A DNA stretch of 33,594 nt from Alphaproteobacteria bacterium (GCA_026126215.1 JAHCJQ010000027.1:1-33594), one strand, 5' to 3'. Positions 1 through 8,713 are shown, counted from the stretch's first letter. Notes: a model not told the origin generated them from the sequence alone. Numbers and translations: made by a program.

Positions 1-51
1 TCCCGGTCCGGCGAGCAGCAGCAGCGCGAGCAGGGCCAGCGCGGCAGGCAT
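1..51 (-). CDS. Start of an exported protein, cut by the window edge
   Basis: The last base of the upstream amidohydrolase stop codon is the first base of an ATG at position 51 (TGATG overlap). The reading frame then runs to the window edge without a stop. The 17 visible residues are MPAALALLALLLLAGPG, a strongly hydrophobic stretch that looks like a signal peptide. The overlap implies translational coupling with the secreted amidohydrolase, so both products probably act in the periplasm. Nothing of the mature protein is visible, so no function can be given. Confidence 0.6.
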   Translation of the reverse strand, partial: MPAALALLALLLLAGPG

Positions 52-1205
52 CAATCGAGCATGCGCGGCGAAGTGAGCGTCACCCGGTCCGGTGGCGCTC
101 CGATCTCGAAGCGGAACTCCCACAGGCCCGGCATGTGGAACAGGAAGCCTTCCGCCATGAAGCGGCCCGGCGCGAGAGTGCGAAGCTGCGGCTTCAGGTT
201 CATGCCATGGCGATGGTCGGGCATCCAGGCATCGACACGCGGCGGCGTGGCAGCCGGCCGGCCATCGGCACCGCACAAGGCCAGTTCGACGGCGAAGGGC
301 TGGCCAACGCCGGGCGAAGCCGGCAGAGTGCGGAACTTGAGAACCTGACCGTCCGTTGCCAGACGCTTCGCGCCGGCGATGTCCGGACATGCGTCGTTCG
401 CCGCGGTGAAGAGGCGCTCGCCATTGCGCCAGGCGATCTTTTCCGCCACCTCGCGCGGCAGCTCCGCGAGCCAGGCGCGCGCCGATCTAGCATGCTCTTC
501 CACGTAGTACCAGCGCTCCGGCGTGAAGGTGTCCGTGCCGACCATGAAGCGGTCCGGGAAATCGAGGAACAGCGCGCGCCAGTCCGGGTCGAGCCGCCCG
601 CCCGGGGCATGATCGGTGCGGAAGGCGAGGTCGGCCCAGAGACCGGAATGGCGCTCCAGCATCTCGCGCACCTTTGCCGGCGGCGCGAAGCCGGAATGGG
701 CCCACAGCACCCGGCTCGCCGGCGCCTGAGCGAAGATGCGCGAAATCGCGTCGGCATCCGAATGAGCGTGCAGGAACAGCCCGTGCTGGAGCGCCAGCTC
801 GATCACCCGCCGCATCACCGGCAGCTCGACATCGGCGCCGTAGGCATGAAACTCGCCAATCGCAACATAGCGGTGGCGCGCCAGGCGCTCCTCCAGATAG
901 GGAATGACCGTCTCGTCCCTGACCCAGCTCCCGATCTCGCCCCGGCTGCGATAGGGCCTGAGTTCCGGCACGATCAGATCCGGCGCGGCGGCCAGCAGGC
1001 GCTGTGTTCCCTCGTCGCTCGAACTGGAGACCAGCGCCCGCTTCACGCCGGCGCGGCGCAGCACGGCCACCGCCTCGGCGGCGGGCAGCATCTCCCAGGC
1101 ATCGTGGCTGTAATGGATATGCGCATCGAAGATCGGCAGCTCCTCGGCCTGGGTCGCAGGGGCGACGAGAAGCAGCGCGGCGAGACAGAGCAACCGGGAT
1201 TGCAT
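51..1205 (-). CDS. Secreted amidohydrolase (Amidohydro_2-like) with C-terminal YtkA/FixH-like domain
   Basis: The start at 1205 is set by a strong ribosome-binding site (GGAGGAGGT, 7-8 bases upstream) and gives 384 residues. Residues 1-20 form a signal peptide ending ATQA, so the enzyme should be exported. The metal-binding H-x-H follows at H29/H31 (DAHIHYSHDAW). Later segments GEFHAYG, FLHAHSD, LWAHSG and MVGTDTF fit the remaining ligands of a metal-dependent TIM-barrel hydrolase. From about residue 275 the barrel gives way to a beta-rich region with DAWMPDHRHGM and MPGLWEFRFEI. That pattern is typical of YtkA/FixH-like domains, which are often found near copper or cytochrome proteins. The fusion is unusual and the substrate is unknown. 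The gene overlaps the next exported protein and is divergent from an MFS transporter. Confidence 0.85.
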   Translation of the reverse strand: MQSRLLCLAALLLVAPATQAEELPIFDAHIHYSHDAWEMLPAAEAVAVLRRAGVKRALVSSSSDEGTQRLLAAAPDLIVPELRPYRSRGEIGSWVRDETVIPYLEERLARHRYVAIGEFHAYGADVELPVMRRVIELALQHGLFLHAHSDADAISRIFAQAPASRVLWAHSGFAPPAKVREMLERHSGLWADLAFRTDHAPGGRLDPDWRALFLDFPDRFMVGTDTFTPERWYYVEEHARSARAWLAELPREVAEKIAWRNGERLFTAANDACPDIAGAKRLATDGQVLKFRTLPASPGVGQPFAVELALCGADGRPAATPPRVDAWMPDHRHGMNLKPQLRTLAPGRFMAEGFLFHMPGLWEFRFEIGAPPDRVTLTSPRMLD

Positions 1206-1252
1206 CGTTCGACCTCCTCCGAACTCGCCGGCCATGGCATGGCGCGGCGGCA

Positions 1253-1268
1253 GGCTTCCATAGAAGCC
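1253..1268 (-). other. Small hairpin in the leader of the amidohydrolase gene
   Basis: GGCTTC and GAAGCC form a perfect 6-bp stem around a CATA loop, about 50 bases upstream of the amidohydrolase start. It could be part of the 5' leader or a protein site. No T-run follows it, so it is not an obvious terminator. The rest of the 273-base divergent gap (1206-1478) shows no clear promoter pair. Confidence 0.3.
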
Positions 1269-1435
1269 GATCATCCGCCGCATGAAAAGCCTTGCCGGCC
1301 GCGGGCACCGCCGATGGGACTGGCGGCAGGGTGGGGGAAGCTGGTATAGGCTTGGGTCGTGCGCGCGGGGGTCCGCGCGAACTGAGGGCGGCCAGAATTT
1401 CCCAGCGCAAGACCTTTTCCCCCGGCCCCGCGATC

Positions 1436-1454
1436 CGACGGCGCGCCGCCGTCG
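1436..1454. promoter_or_regulatory. Perfect palindrome just upstream of the MFS gene
   Basis: CGACGGCG and CGCCGTCG are exact inverted repeats around a CGC centre, ending 24 bases before the MFS start at 1479. It could be an operator or a leader hairpin of that gene. GC-rich DNA produces such palindromes by chance, so confidence is modest. Confidence 0.35.
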
Positions 1455-1478
1455 CGATCCTCGCCTGAAGGCGCCGGC

Positions 1479-2699
1479 ATGGCTGTGCCAAACTGGGCTG
1501 GCGCACTCGGCAGCACGCTTGCCGCACAGATCGTTACCGCCTTTCTCATGTCGTCGGTGGTGGTGAGTGCGCCGCTGCTCACCGCCGATATGGGCGTGCC
1601 GGTGGAGAAGATCGGCTATTTCTCCGCCATCTCCACTCTCGCCAGCATGTGGTATCTGATGTGCTGCGGCCCATTGCTGCCGCATTTCGGGCCGTTGCGC
1701 CTGCTTCAGGGCGGGCTCGTGCTCGCGGCCGGCGGCATGGCCCTGCTGCTGCCCGCAAGCTGGGGCCTGTTCCTGCTTGGCGCCGTCCTTGTCGGCATCG
1801 CCTATGGTCCGGTGCCGCCCGCATCGAGCGAGATCCTGGCCCGGCAAATGCCGCCCGGCCGGCGCGCGCTGGCCTTTTCGATCAAGCAGGCGGGTGTTCC
1901 CGCCGGTCATGCGCTGGGCGGGCTGCTCGTGCCGCCGCTCGCCCTGCTGGTGGACTGGCGCCTGGGCATTCTCGTGGCCATGTCCGCCGTCCTGCTGGTG
2001 GCGCTTGCCGTGCAACCCTGGCGGGCGCGTCTGGATGTCGGATACTCGCCGCAGCGGCCGCTTTCCCTGGCCGCGATGCTCTCGCCGGCCAACGCGCTGC
2101 AGACCCTGCGAACATTGCGCTCCACGCCGGGCCTCACCTGGCTCAGCTATGTCGGCTTCTGCTTCGCCTGCGCGCAGGGCGGCTTCTTCTCATTCTATGT
2201 CGCGCACATGACGGAGAGCGTCGGTCTTGCCGTGACGCTTGCGGGTGCTGCCTATGCAGTGCTGCAGGTGACCGGCGCCGCCGGCCGCATCACCGCCGGC
2301 TGGCTCGCCGACCGCTTCTCGGCTCGTATCGTCTTGACCGGCCTTGCATTTGCGGCATCGCTGGCAGCCCTTCTCACGGCCAGCCTCGAGCCCGGCCTGC
2401 CCTGGCCCGCCCTGCTCGCCGCAGCCGCTTTCTCCGGCCTGGCGGCGGTGAGCTGGAACGGCGTCTATCTGGCGGAGGTGGCCCGGATCGCCCCGCAGGG
2501 CCGGGTCGGCGAGGCAACCTCCGCCTCCACCTTCCTCGCCTTCACCGGCTATGCCACCGGGCCGGCGGCCTTCGCCCTGCTGGTCGGCCAGACCGGTTCC
2601 TATGCCCTCGCTTTCTCGGTTCTCGCGGTCCTGCCCTTGACGGGGGGCCTGTCCCTGCTCCATATCCGTCATACCGGGTCGCCAGCCGGACCTGGATGA
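1479..2699 (+). CDS. Major facilitator superfamily transporter
   Basis: The 406-residue protein is almost entirely hydrophobic, with about 12 predicted membrane segments and the usual MFS length. The cytoplasmic-loop motif near residues 275-285 (GWLADRFSARIV) fits the G-x-x-x-D-R/K pattern of the superfamily. GAAGG lies 7 bases upstream of the ATG. Overall character resembles the CynX/NimT-like and other small-solute groups, but the substrate cannot be read from the sequence. It is divergent from the secreted amidohydrolase, and the two may share regulation through the gap that holds the 1436-1454 palindrome. Confidence 0.85.
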   Translation: MAVPNWAGALGSTLAAQIVTAFLMSSVVVSAPLLTADMGVPVEKIGYFSAISTLASMWYLMCCGPLLPHFGPLRLLQGGLVLAAGGMALLLPASWGLFLLGAVLVGIAYGPVPPASSEILARQMPPGRRALAFSIKQAGVPAGHALGGLLVPPLALLVDWRLGILVAMSAVLLVALAVQPWRARLDVGYSPQRPLSLAAMLSPANALQTLRTLRSTPGLTWLSYVGFCFACAQGGFFSFYVAHMTESVGLAVTLAGAAYAVLQVTGAAGRITAGWLADRFSARIVLTGLAFAASLAALLTASLEPGLPWPALLAAAAFSGLAAVSWNGVYLAEVARIAPQGRVGEATSASTFLAFTGYATGPAAFALLVGQTGSYALAFSVLAVLPLTGGLSLLHIRHTGSPAGPG

Positions 2700-2818
2700 G
2701 GCAAAGGCAGCAAGTCCTTGTTCACCAATCGAGTGATCGCGGTTAGTCTGCGGACGGACAGGCAAGCGTCCGGCCCGGCAGGGGCGTGCGCCCTGGACCG
2801 AGAGATGGAGGACGCTGG

Positions 2819-2980
2819 ATGGCGTTCAGGCCGAACTACAACCAGAAACGCGCGGAGCGCAACCGCGTGAAGCAGGAGCGGCGGGAGGAAAAGCTGAAGC
2901 TCAAGCAGGAGCGAAGCGAGCAGCGAAAGCAGTCCGAGGACACAGTGAAGAACAGCGAAGACGAGAGCAGCAATGGGTAG
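2819..2980 (+). CDS. Small highly charged protein preceding the cold-shock gene
   Basis: This 53-residue frame starts at an ATG preceded by GGAGG with 7-base spacing. An in-frame GTG/ATG-like start 11 codons upstream has no such site. The product begins MAFRPNYNQKRAERNRVKQE and continues as a Lys/Arg/Glu-rich, probably helical chain with an acidic, serine-rich tail. Its last 8 bases overlap the start of the cold-shock gene in another frame, so the two are almost certainly co-translated. The basic face suggests nucleic-acid or ribosome binding, but this is inference; I do not recognise a named family. A GGGCG-TG-CGCCC hairpin lies at 2782-2793 in the leader. Confidence 0.75.
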   Translation: MAFRPNYNQKRAERNRVKQERREEKLKLKQERSEQRKQSEDTVKNSEDESSNG

Positions 2981-3614
2981 GGGCAGAGACTTCCGCGGTC
3001 CACGCAAGCGCGGATTCGACGACGATATGTATTCTCCGCGCGACATGTACCAGCCGCGGCCCGCTTCCACCATGCCGCCGCGCGATTTCGGCCCGTCACC
3101 GGACGGGCCGGCGCTCGACGCCACGGTGAAGTGGTTCAACAGCGAGAAGGGCTTCGGCTTCGCCGAAATGGCCGACGGTTCGGGCGATGTGTTCCTGCAT
3201 GTCGCCGTGCTGCAGACGACCGGCCACACTTCGGTGTCGCCGGGCGCCAAGCTCAAGGTGAATGTCGGGCAGGGGCAGAAGGGTCGCCAGGTGACACGCG
3301 TCATCGAGGTGGACGAGAGCACCGCCACCCAGGAAGCGCCGCGTCCGCGCGGCGGCATGGGCGGCCCGCGCGGGCCGCGCATGGCCCCCGATCCCTCGAC
3401 CGCCGTCGAGATGACCGGGACGGTCAAGTGGTTCAACGCGGAGAAGGGCTTCGGCTTCGTCGCCGCCGACGATCAGGGCAAGGACGTGTTCGTCCATGTC
3501 TCGGTGCTGAACCGCGCCGGCCTGCCCGGCCTCAACGAGGGGCAGATCGTCACCATGCGGGTGGTCGAGACGCCCAAGGGCCGCGAGGCCCTGTCGATCG
3601 GCATCTCCCGCTAG
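2973..3614 (+). CDS. Cold-shock protein with two CSD domains
   Basis: The 213-residue protein carries two complete cold-shock domains. The first (about residues 50-115) has TVKWFNSEKGFGF and the RNP2-like VFLHVAVL. The second (about 148-213) has TVKWFNAEKGFGF and VFVHVSVL. An Arg/Asp/Pro-rich head of roughly 45 residues and an RG/GGP-rich linker (PRPRGGMGGPRGPR) flank the first domain and would favour RNA binding. Such proteins act as RNA chaperones or regulators of translation and transcription in the cytoplasm. Tandem-CSD proteins are well known in Alphaproteobacteria. It overlaps the upstream small charged gene by 8 bases. A palindromic repeat element begins directly after the stop codon. 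Confidence 0.95.
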   Translation: MGRGRDFRGPRKRGFDDDMYSPRDMYQPRPASTMPPRDFGPSPDGPALDATVKWFNSEKGFGFAEMADGSGDVFLHVAVLQTTGHTSVSPGAKLKVNVGQGQKGRQVTRVIEVDESTATQEAPRPRGGMGGPRGPRMAPDPSTAVEMTGTVKWFNAEKGFGFVAADDQGKDVFVHVSVLNRAGLPGLNEGQIVTMRVVETPKGREALSIGISR

Positions 3615-3616
3615 GC

Positions 3617-3720
3617 ACCTCACCCTGGCCCTCTCCCACTCGGTGGGAGAGGGCGACAAAAGCAGCCCTCTCCGGCTTGCGGGCTTGAGCCGCGAAGCGG
3701 ATCAAGTGGTCGGGTGAGGG
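3617..3720. repeat. Palindromic intergenic repeat, copy 1
   Basis: The element begins ACCTCACCC and ends GGGTGAGGG. It contains a perfect 11-bp stem (CCCTCTCCCAC at 3629-3639, GTGGGAGAGGG at 3643-3653) and a second imperfect hairpin around CTTGAGCCGC/GCGGATCAAG. A closely related copy lies at 8714-8799. This copy sits between convergent genes (cold-shock gene and the 77-residue unknown). It resembles the REP-like families scattered between genes in many alphaproteobacteria. It may shield or terminate transcripts, although no T-run follows the stem. Confidence 0.75.
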
Positions 3721-3735
3721 CGCGTGCCGGCGTGC

Positions 3736-3969
3736 TCAACGCCCGCCGGCGCGGACGATGCTCTTGATGCGCCCTGCCGGCCGGCCGGAAAGTTCGGCGA
3801 TCCGGCGGTCCTGTTCCTCGATGATGGCGCGCGCCGGCTCGTCGCCGTCGAGACCGCCCAGTTCCGAACTCGGCACCCGCCGGTTGGATTTCTGCGAGCC
3901 ATCCTCGTAGACGACGTTGAAGAGCACGAACTCCCGGTCGCTGTCGGCTTTCCTGCGCGCTTTCGCCAC
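3736..3969 (-). CDS. Small conserved-looking protein of unknown function (77 aa)
   Basis: AAGGAG at 3977-3982 supports a GTG start at 3969 (7-base spacing); a GTG at 3972 is the alternative. The product is soluble and charged. An N-terminal basic segment is followed by a probable small beta unit (EFVLFNVVYEDGSQKSNRRV), a GGLDGDEPA turn, and a helix (ARAIIEEQDRRIAEL). It ends with a Gly/Arg tail. I do not recognise a named family. It lies 85 bases downstream of the MFS gene on the same strand and could be co-transcribed with it. A GGCGCCGGCGCC palindrome sits in that gap at 4003-4014. Confidence 0.7.
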   Translation of the reverse strand: MAKARRKADSDREFVLFNVVYEDGSQKSNRRVPSSELGGLDGDEPARAIIEEQDRRIAELSGRPAGRIKSIVRAGGR

Positions 3970-4054
3970 CACACCACTCCTTCTCGACGCGGCCCCGGAC
4001 CGGGCGCCGGCGCCACTTCTACACCACAAGCAGCCCGAAACCCCAGCCCGAATG

Positions 4055-5314
4055 TCAGGCGGGTGTCTCCGGGCAGCGCAGCATGCCATAGAGCCCGACC
4101 GCGGCATTGCCCAGACCCACGACCAGGATGGTGAGGGCCGCCCCGTTGGCGGCGAACGTCCAGGTGCCAACGGCGGCCCCGGTCATCAGCGCCGCCGAGA
4201 TCAGCGCCAGACGGAACCGCAGCACGCTGGTCAGGTCGGCCCCCGTCAGTCGTGTCTGCAGCAGGGTCATCATCGGCACGAAGAAGAATGGCCCGCCGAG
4301 TGCGCTGCAGAAGGCGGCTGCCATCATCAGCCCGATCGAGATCAGCGGTTCCCCGCTCAGCACCCCGGCCGAAATCGCCGCGATGCCAAGCCCGCTCGCC
4401 AGATAGCCGATGAACATCCGGCGGGGCCGGATGCGCACCTTGAGGCTGGTGACGATGACGGATGCGAAGAGATCGCCCAGCCCATAGGTGCCAAGCACCA
4501 TGCCGACCGCCACCAGCCCGGTGAACGTGCCCTCGGCCGGAAGATGCTGGGCCACCAGCATGGGCACACCGAGCGAGATGCCAAGCACCCAGCCGATCAG
4601 CACGGCGGCGTTGGAGCAGAGCACGAAGCGGATGTCGGGGGTGCGCTGGACGATGCGGAATCCGCGCAGCAGCCGGTCGAGGATCCGGGTTTGCGCGGCA
4701 CCGATCGGCCGGAAGGGCGCGGGCGGCTCCTTCAGCCGGTCGTCGACGCGCGAGAAGGCGAAGGCCGCGCCGAGGTAGGCGAGCGCATTGACGCTCAGGA
4801 TATGGATGGTGGGCAGGACCAGGCTGAGCAGGCTGGCAAGAAGCGGGCCCACCAGGCGAGCCAGGCGAGCCATGGTATCGAACAGGCCGGTCAGGGTCTG
4901 GATGCGCTCCGGCGCTTCGGCGAGTCTCGGCACCGAGGCGAACAGCACCGGATCGAAGATGGCGCGGAAGATCGCGAGCGCGACGGCGACGCCGATCAGG
5001 CTGGCCAGGGTGAGCCCCATGGTGAAATAAAGGATCACCGGCACCAGCACGATGACCGCCCGGCAGATGCTCGAGCCGACCATGATCGTCTTCGGCGAGA
5101 ATCGGTCGGCGAAGCCTGCCACCGTGAGACTGATCAGCATGACGGTCGCATTCTGCGCCGCCGGCACCCAGGCGGCGGAGGCGCCGGCCAGTTCGATGGC
5201 GATCCAGACCAGGCCGATCCGGTAGAGTTCGTCGCCGCTATAGGATCCCGACAGTCCGGCCCAGACCGAACGAATGGATCGGTCGCGGATGAGCGGGGCC
5301 ACGGGGTGTGCCAT
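4055..5314 (-). CDS. MFS transporter (MFS_3 / EntS-like group)
   Basis: The 419-residue membrane protein has about 12 hydrophobic segments. Features typical of the MFS_3 group include an N-terminal SGSYSGDELYRIGLVW helix, GFADRFSPKTIMVGSSICRA between segments 2 and 3, and a central loop near residues 195-220. Relatives export siderophores, drugs or other small molecules. The substrate here cannot be deduced. The gene is divergent from gdhA across a 172-base gap that contains an 8-bp inverted repeat (GGGGCGAG at 5379-5386, CTCGCCCC at 5405-5412). Confidence 0.8.
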   Translation of the reverse strand: MAHPVAPLIRDRSIRSVWAGLSGSYSGDELYRIGLVWIAIELAGASAAWVPAAQNATVMLISLTVAGFADRFSPKTIMVGSSICRAVIVLVPVILYFTMGLTLASLIGVAVALAIFRAIFDPVLFASVPRLAEAPERIQTLTGLFDTMARLARLVGPLLASLLSLVLPTIHILSVNALAYLGAAFAFSRVDDRLKEPPAPFRPIGAAQTRILDRLLRGFRIVQRTPDIRFVLCSNAAVLIGWVLGISLGVPMLVAQHLPAEGTFTGLVAVGMVLGTYGLGDLFASVIVTSLKVRIRPRRMFIGYLASGLGIAAISAGVLSGEPLISIGLMMAAAFCSALGGPFFFVPMMTLLQTRLTGADLTSVLRFRLALISAALMTGAAVGTWTFAANGAALTILVVGLGNAAVGLYGMLRCPETPA

Positions 5315-5486
5315 GTCGGGTCTACGGGGAGGTTAAGGCGTTGGAAGCGACTTATTGTGACAGAAAATCCCCGGCCGAGGGGCGAGCATTACGCAATCCT
5401 GCCCCTCGCCCCGGAGCGGAAGATTGACCTCGCGCCCCGCCTCGCCGATGCTCTGGCCCAAGCCACCGGAGCAGGAGGACACCAAG

Positions 5487-6836
5487 ATGGCAAAGACCGA
5501 CGATCTCTCGAGCTTCATGGACTGGGTGGCCAGCCGCAATCCCGGAGAGCCCGAGTTCCATCAGGCGGTACGCGAGGTCGCCGGCACAATCCTGCCCTTC
5601 ATTCAGGACAATCCGGTCTATGCCGAGGCGCGCATCCTGGAACGGCTGACCGAACCGGACCGCGTCGTCTCCTTCCGCGTCACCTGGGAGGACGATGCTG
5701 GCAAGGTGCATGTCAATCGCGGCTACCGCGTGCAATTCTCCAACGCCATCGGACCCTACAAGGGCGGCATCCGCTTCCATCCCTCGGTCACGCAGTCGGT
5801 GCTCAAGTTCCTGGGCTTCGAGCAGATCTTCAAGAACTCGCTAACCGGTCTGCCGATGGGCGGCGGCAAGGGCGGCGCCGATTTCGACCCCAAGGGCCGC
5901 TCCGACCGGGAAATCATGCGCTTCTGCCAGTCCTTCATGACCGAACTCTATCGCCATGTCGGACCCGATATCGATGTGCCGGCCGGCGATATCGGCGTCG
6001 GCGGGCGCGAGATCGGCTACATGTTCGGCCTCTACAAGCGCATCACCAACCATTTCAACGGCGTGCTGACCGGCAAGGGCCTCGAATATGGCGGCTCGCT
6101 GATGCGCCCCGAGGCGACCGGCTATGGTGCCGTCTATTTCCTGGAGAACATGCTGCATACGCGCGGTCAGGAGATCGACGGCAAGAGCGCGTGCATCTCG
6201 GGCTCCGGCAATGTTGCGACGCATGCAGCGGAGAAGATCCTCCAGCGTGGCGGCAAGGTGCTGACCCTCTCCGATTCCTCGGGCTTCATCCACGATCCAG
6301 CCGGACTGACGGAGGAGAAGATCGCCTGGGTCAAGCGTCACAAGCGCAAGCCCGGCGCCCGGCTCGAAGCGTTTACCGCGGAGTTCAAGGGCGCGGAGTT
6401 CCATCGCGGCAAGCGGCCCTGGATCGTGCCCTGCCATGTCGCCCTGCCCTGCGCCACGCAGAACGAGCTGAACGGCGAGGAAGCGCGCACTCTGGTCGCC
6501 AACGGCTGCATCGCCGTGTCGGAGGGCGCCAACATGCCGACCACCGACGAGGGCGTCCATTGCTTCCTCGATGCGCGCATCCTCTATGCTCCGGGCAAGG
6601 CGGCCAATGCCGGCGGCGTGGCCATGTCGGGCCTCGAAATGAGCCAGAACTCCGCCCGCCTGCACCGCACCTCGGAGGATCTGCGCCAGGCACTCAAGAA
6701 GATCATGGCCGACATCCACGATGCCTGCGTGCGCCATGGCGGCGGCAAGGATGGCTATGTCGACTACGTGAAGGGCGCCAACGTCGCCGGCTTCAAGAAA
6801 GTCGCCGACGCCATGCTGGCCTTCGGCGTGGTCTGA
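5487..6836 (+). CDS. gdhA: NADP-specific glutamate dehydrogenase
   Basis: The enzyme interconverts 2-oxoglutarate plus ammonium and glutamate with NADP(H), the usual low-affinity route of ammonium assimilation. The ATG at 5487 is preceded by AGGAGGA with 7-base spacing and gives 449 residues, the normal length of the hexameric class I enzymes. Visible motifs are the substrate lysine in GPYKGGIRFHP (K92), the catalytic lysine in LTGLPMGGGKGG (K128), the DIDVPAGDIGVGGREIGYMFG region, and the dinucleotide fold GSGNVA. An in-frame upstream start would add 21 residues but lacks a ribosome site. It stands alone, followed 39 bases later by the ABC-F gene. Confidence 0.97.
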   Translation: MAKTDDLSSFMDWVASRNPGEPEFHQAVREVAGTILPFIQDNPVYAEARILERLTEPDRVVSFRVTWEDDAGKVHVNRGYRVQFSNAIGPYKGGIRFHPSVTQSVLKFLGFEQIFKNSLTGLPMGGGKGGADFDPKGRSDREIMRFCQSFMTELYRHVGPDIDVPAGDIGVGGREIGYMFGLYKRITNHFNGVLTGKGLEYGGSLMRPEATGYGAVYFLENMLHTRGQEIDGKSACISGSGNVATHAAEKILQRGGKVLTLSDSSGFIHDPAGLTEEKIAWVKRHKRKPGARLEAFTAEFKGAEFHRGKRPWIVPCHVALPCATQNELNGEEARTLVANGCIAVSEGANMPTTDEGVHCFLDARILYAPGKAANAGGVAMSGLEMSQNSARLHRTSEDLRQALKKIMADIHDACVRHGGGKDGYVDYVKGANVAGFKKVADAMLAFGVV

Positions 6837-6875
6837 ACCAAGCCGCGACCGGCGGCGCCGCGAACGGGATCTTTC

Positions 6876-8699
6876 ATGGCGGCGCCGCTGCTCCTTCTCC
6901 AGGACATCCACCTCACCTTCGGCGGCACGCCGCTGCTCGAAGGGGCGGAGCTGTCCCTCGCCGAGGGCGAGCGGCTCTGCCTCGTCGGACGCAACGGCTC
7001 CGGCAAGTCGACGCTTCTGAAGATCGCGGCGGGCCTGGTCGAATTCGACCGGGGCGGGCGCGTCCTTCGCCAGGGCGCGACGGTGCGCTACCTGCCGCAG
7101 GAGCCCGATATGTCGGGCCACGGGCGCGTGCTCGATTATGTGACCGCCGGTCTCGCGCCGGGCGAGGATCCGCACCGCGCCCGCCATCTCCTGGAACGGC
7201 TCGGCCTCACCGGCGAGGAGGCGCCGGGACAGCTCTCGGGCGGCGAGGCACGGCGAGCGGCGCTCGCGCGATGCCTCGCGCCCGAACCGGACATCCTGCT
7301 GCTCGACGAGCCGACCAACCATCTCGACCTGCCGGCGATCGAGTGGCTGGAAGAGGAACTTGCGGCGGCACGCGCGGCCATGGTCCTGATCAGCCACGAC
7401 CGGCGCTTTCTCGATCGGCTGGCGCGGGCGACCGTCTGGCTCGATCGTGGCCAGACACGCCGCCTGGAACAGGGCTTCGCCGCCTTCGAGGGATGGCGCG
7501 ATGATTTTCTCGCCAGGGAGGAAACGGCCCGCCACAGGCTCGACCGGCGCATCGCGCGCGAGACGGATTGGCTGCGCCACGGCATCTCCGCCCGGCGCAC
7601 GCGCAACCAGGGACGCGTTCGCGCGCTTGCCGAACTGCGGCGCCAGCGGCGCGAGGCGCGGCGGACGGTTGGCGAGCTTCGGATGAGTGCCGGCCAGGCA
7701 GAAACTTCCGGCCGCCTCGTCATCGAGGCGGAGCAGGTGAAGAAACGTCTCGGCGGACGGGTCATCGTGCGCGACCTCTCGCTGCGCGTCATGCGTGGCG
7801 ACCGGCTTGGCATCGTGGGCGCGAACGGCGCGGGCAAAACGACGCTGCTCCAACTGCTGACCGGCAGACTCGCCCCCGACGAGGGCCGCGTGCGCCTGGG
7901 CGCCGGTCTCGAGATGGTTTTTCTCGACCAGAGCCGCGCCAGCCTGGACCCTGCCGCCAGCCTGCGTCAGGCATTGGCGGGCGATGGCGACACGCTGATG
8001 GTGAACGGCCGGCCCCGGCACGTGATGAGCTACCTGCAGGACTTCCTGTTCGCGCCGGAGCAGGCCGGCACACCCATCGGCCGCCTCTCCGGTGGCGAGC
8101 GCGGACGGCTCATGCTGGCGCGCGCGCTGGCACGGCCGTCGAACCTGCTGGTGCTGGACGAGCCGACCAACGATCTCGACCTCGAGACGCTCGACCTGCT
8201 CCAGGAAATGCTGGGCGAGTATGAGGGCACCGTCCTGCTGGTCAGCCACGACCGCGACTTCCTCGACCGCACCGTGACCTCGGTCCTCGCCCATGAGGGC
8301 GATGGCCGGTGGACGGAATATGCCGGCGGCTATTCCGACATGCTGGCGCAGCGCGCCGGCGCGCCGGCGAGTGCGCCGACACGGCAAACGCGGAAGGAAC
8401 GGACCGACCTGCCCGCGCGTCCGGCGGCCGAGGGCCGGGAAGAGGAGCGCAAGCCGGGAAAGCGCCGCCTCGGCTTCCGCGAAAGCCACGCGCTGAAAAC
8501 CCTGCCTGGCCGCATCGCCGAACTGGAAGGCGAGATCGCCACCCTGCAGGAGCGCCTCGCCGATCCCGGTCTCTATGGCCGCGATCCGGCGAGCTTCGGC
8601 AAACTTGCCGAACGCCTGGCCGGAGCGCGAGCCGAGCTGGCGGTGGCCGAGGAGGAATGGCTCCGCCTCGAGATGCTGCGCGAGGAAATCGAAGGCTGA
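6876..8699 (+). CDS. ABC-F family ATPase, Uup-like
   Basis: The 607-residue soluble protein has two ATP-binding cassettes and no membrane segment. Walker A motifs are GRNGSGKST (about residue 38) and GANGAGKTT (about 313). Both domains carry an LSGGE signature and an LLLDEPTNHLDL or LVLDEPTNDLDL Walker B. The linker between the cassettes is rich in Arg/Glu, as in ABC-F proteins. The C-terminus (about 525-607) forms a heptad-rich hairpin typical of the Uup C-terminal domain (FRESHALKTLPGRIAELEGE and following). ABC-F proteins act on ribosomes; Uup also binds branched DNA. It follows gdhA on the same strand, and a palindromic repeat lies after its stop. Confidence 0.92.
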   Translation: MAAPLLLLQDIHLTFGGTPLLEGAELSLAEGERLCLVGRNGSGKSTLLKIAAGLVEFDRGGRVLRQGATVRYLPQEPDMSGHGRVLDYVTAGLAPGEDPHRARHLLERLGLTGEEAPGQLSGGEARRAALARCLAPEPDILLLDEPTNHLDLPAIEWLEEELAAARAAMVLISHDRRFLDRLARATVWLDRGQTRRLEQGFAAFEGWRDDFLAREETARHRLDRRIARETDWLRHGISARRTRNQGRVRALAELRRQRREARRTVGELRMSAGQAETSGRLVIEAEQVKKRLGGRVIVRDLSLRVMRGDRLGIVGANGAGKTTLLQLLTGRLAPDEGRVRLGAGLEMVFLDQSRASLDPAASLRQALAGDGDTLMVNGRPRHVMSYLQDFLFAPEQAGTPIGRLSGGERGRLMLARALARPSNLLVLDEPTNDLDLETLDLLQEMLGEYEGTVLLVSHDRDFLDRTVTSVLAHEGDGRWTEYAGGYSDMLAQRAGAPASAPTRQTRKERTDLPARPAAEGREEERKPGKRRLGFRESHALKTLPGRIAELEGEIATLQERLADPGLYGRDPASFGKLAERLAGARAELAVAEEEWLRLEMLREEIEG

Positions 8700-8713
8700 A
8701 AGCCGCCCTCACG

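Noticed and set aside
3917..7504. Very long open frame on the + strand across the MFS and gdhA genes
   Set aside because: It is the antisense or out-of-frame image of well-supported genes, Arg/Gln/His/Pro-rich without any domain. Stop codons are rare in such frames in GC-rich DNA.
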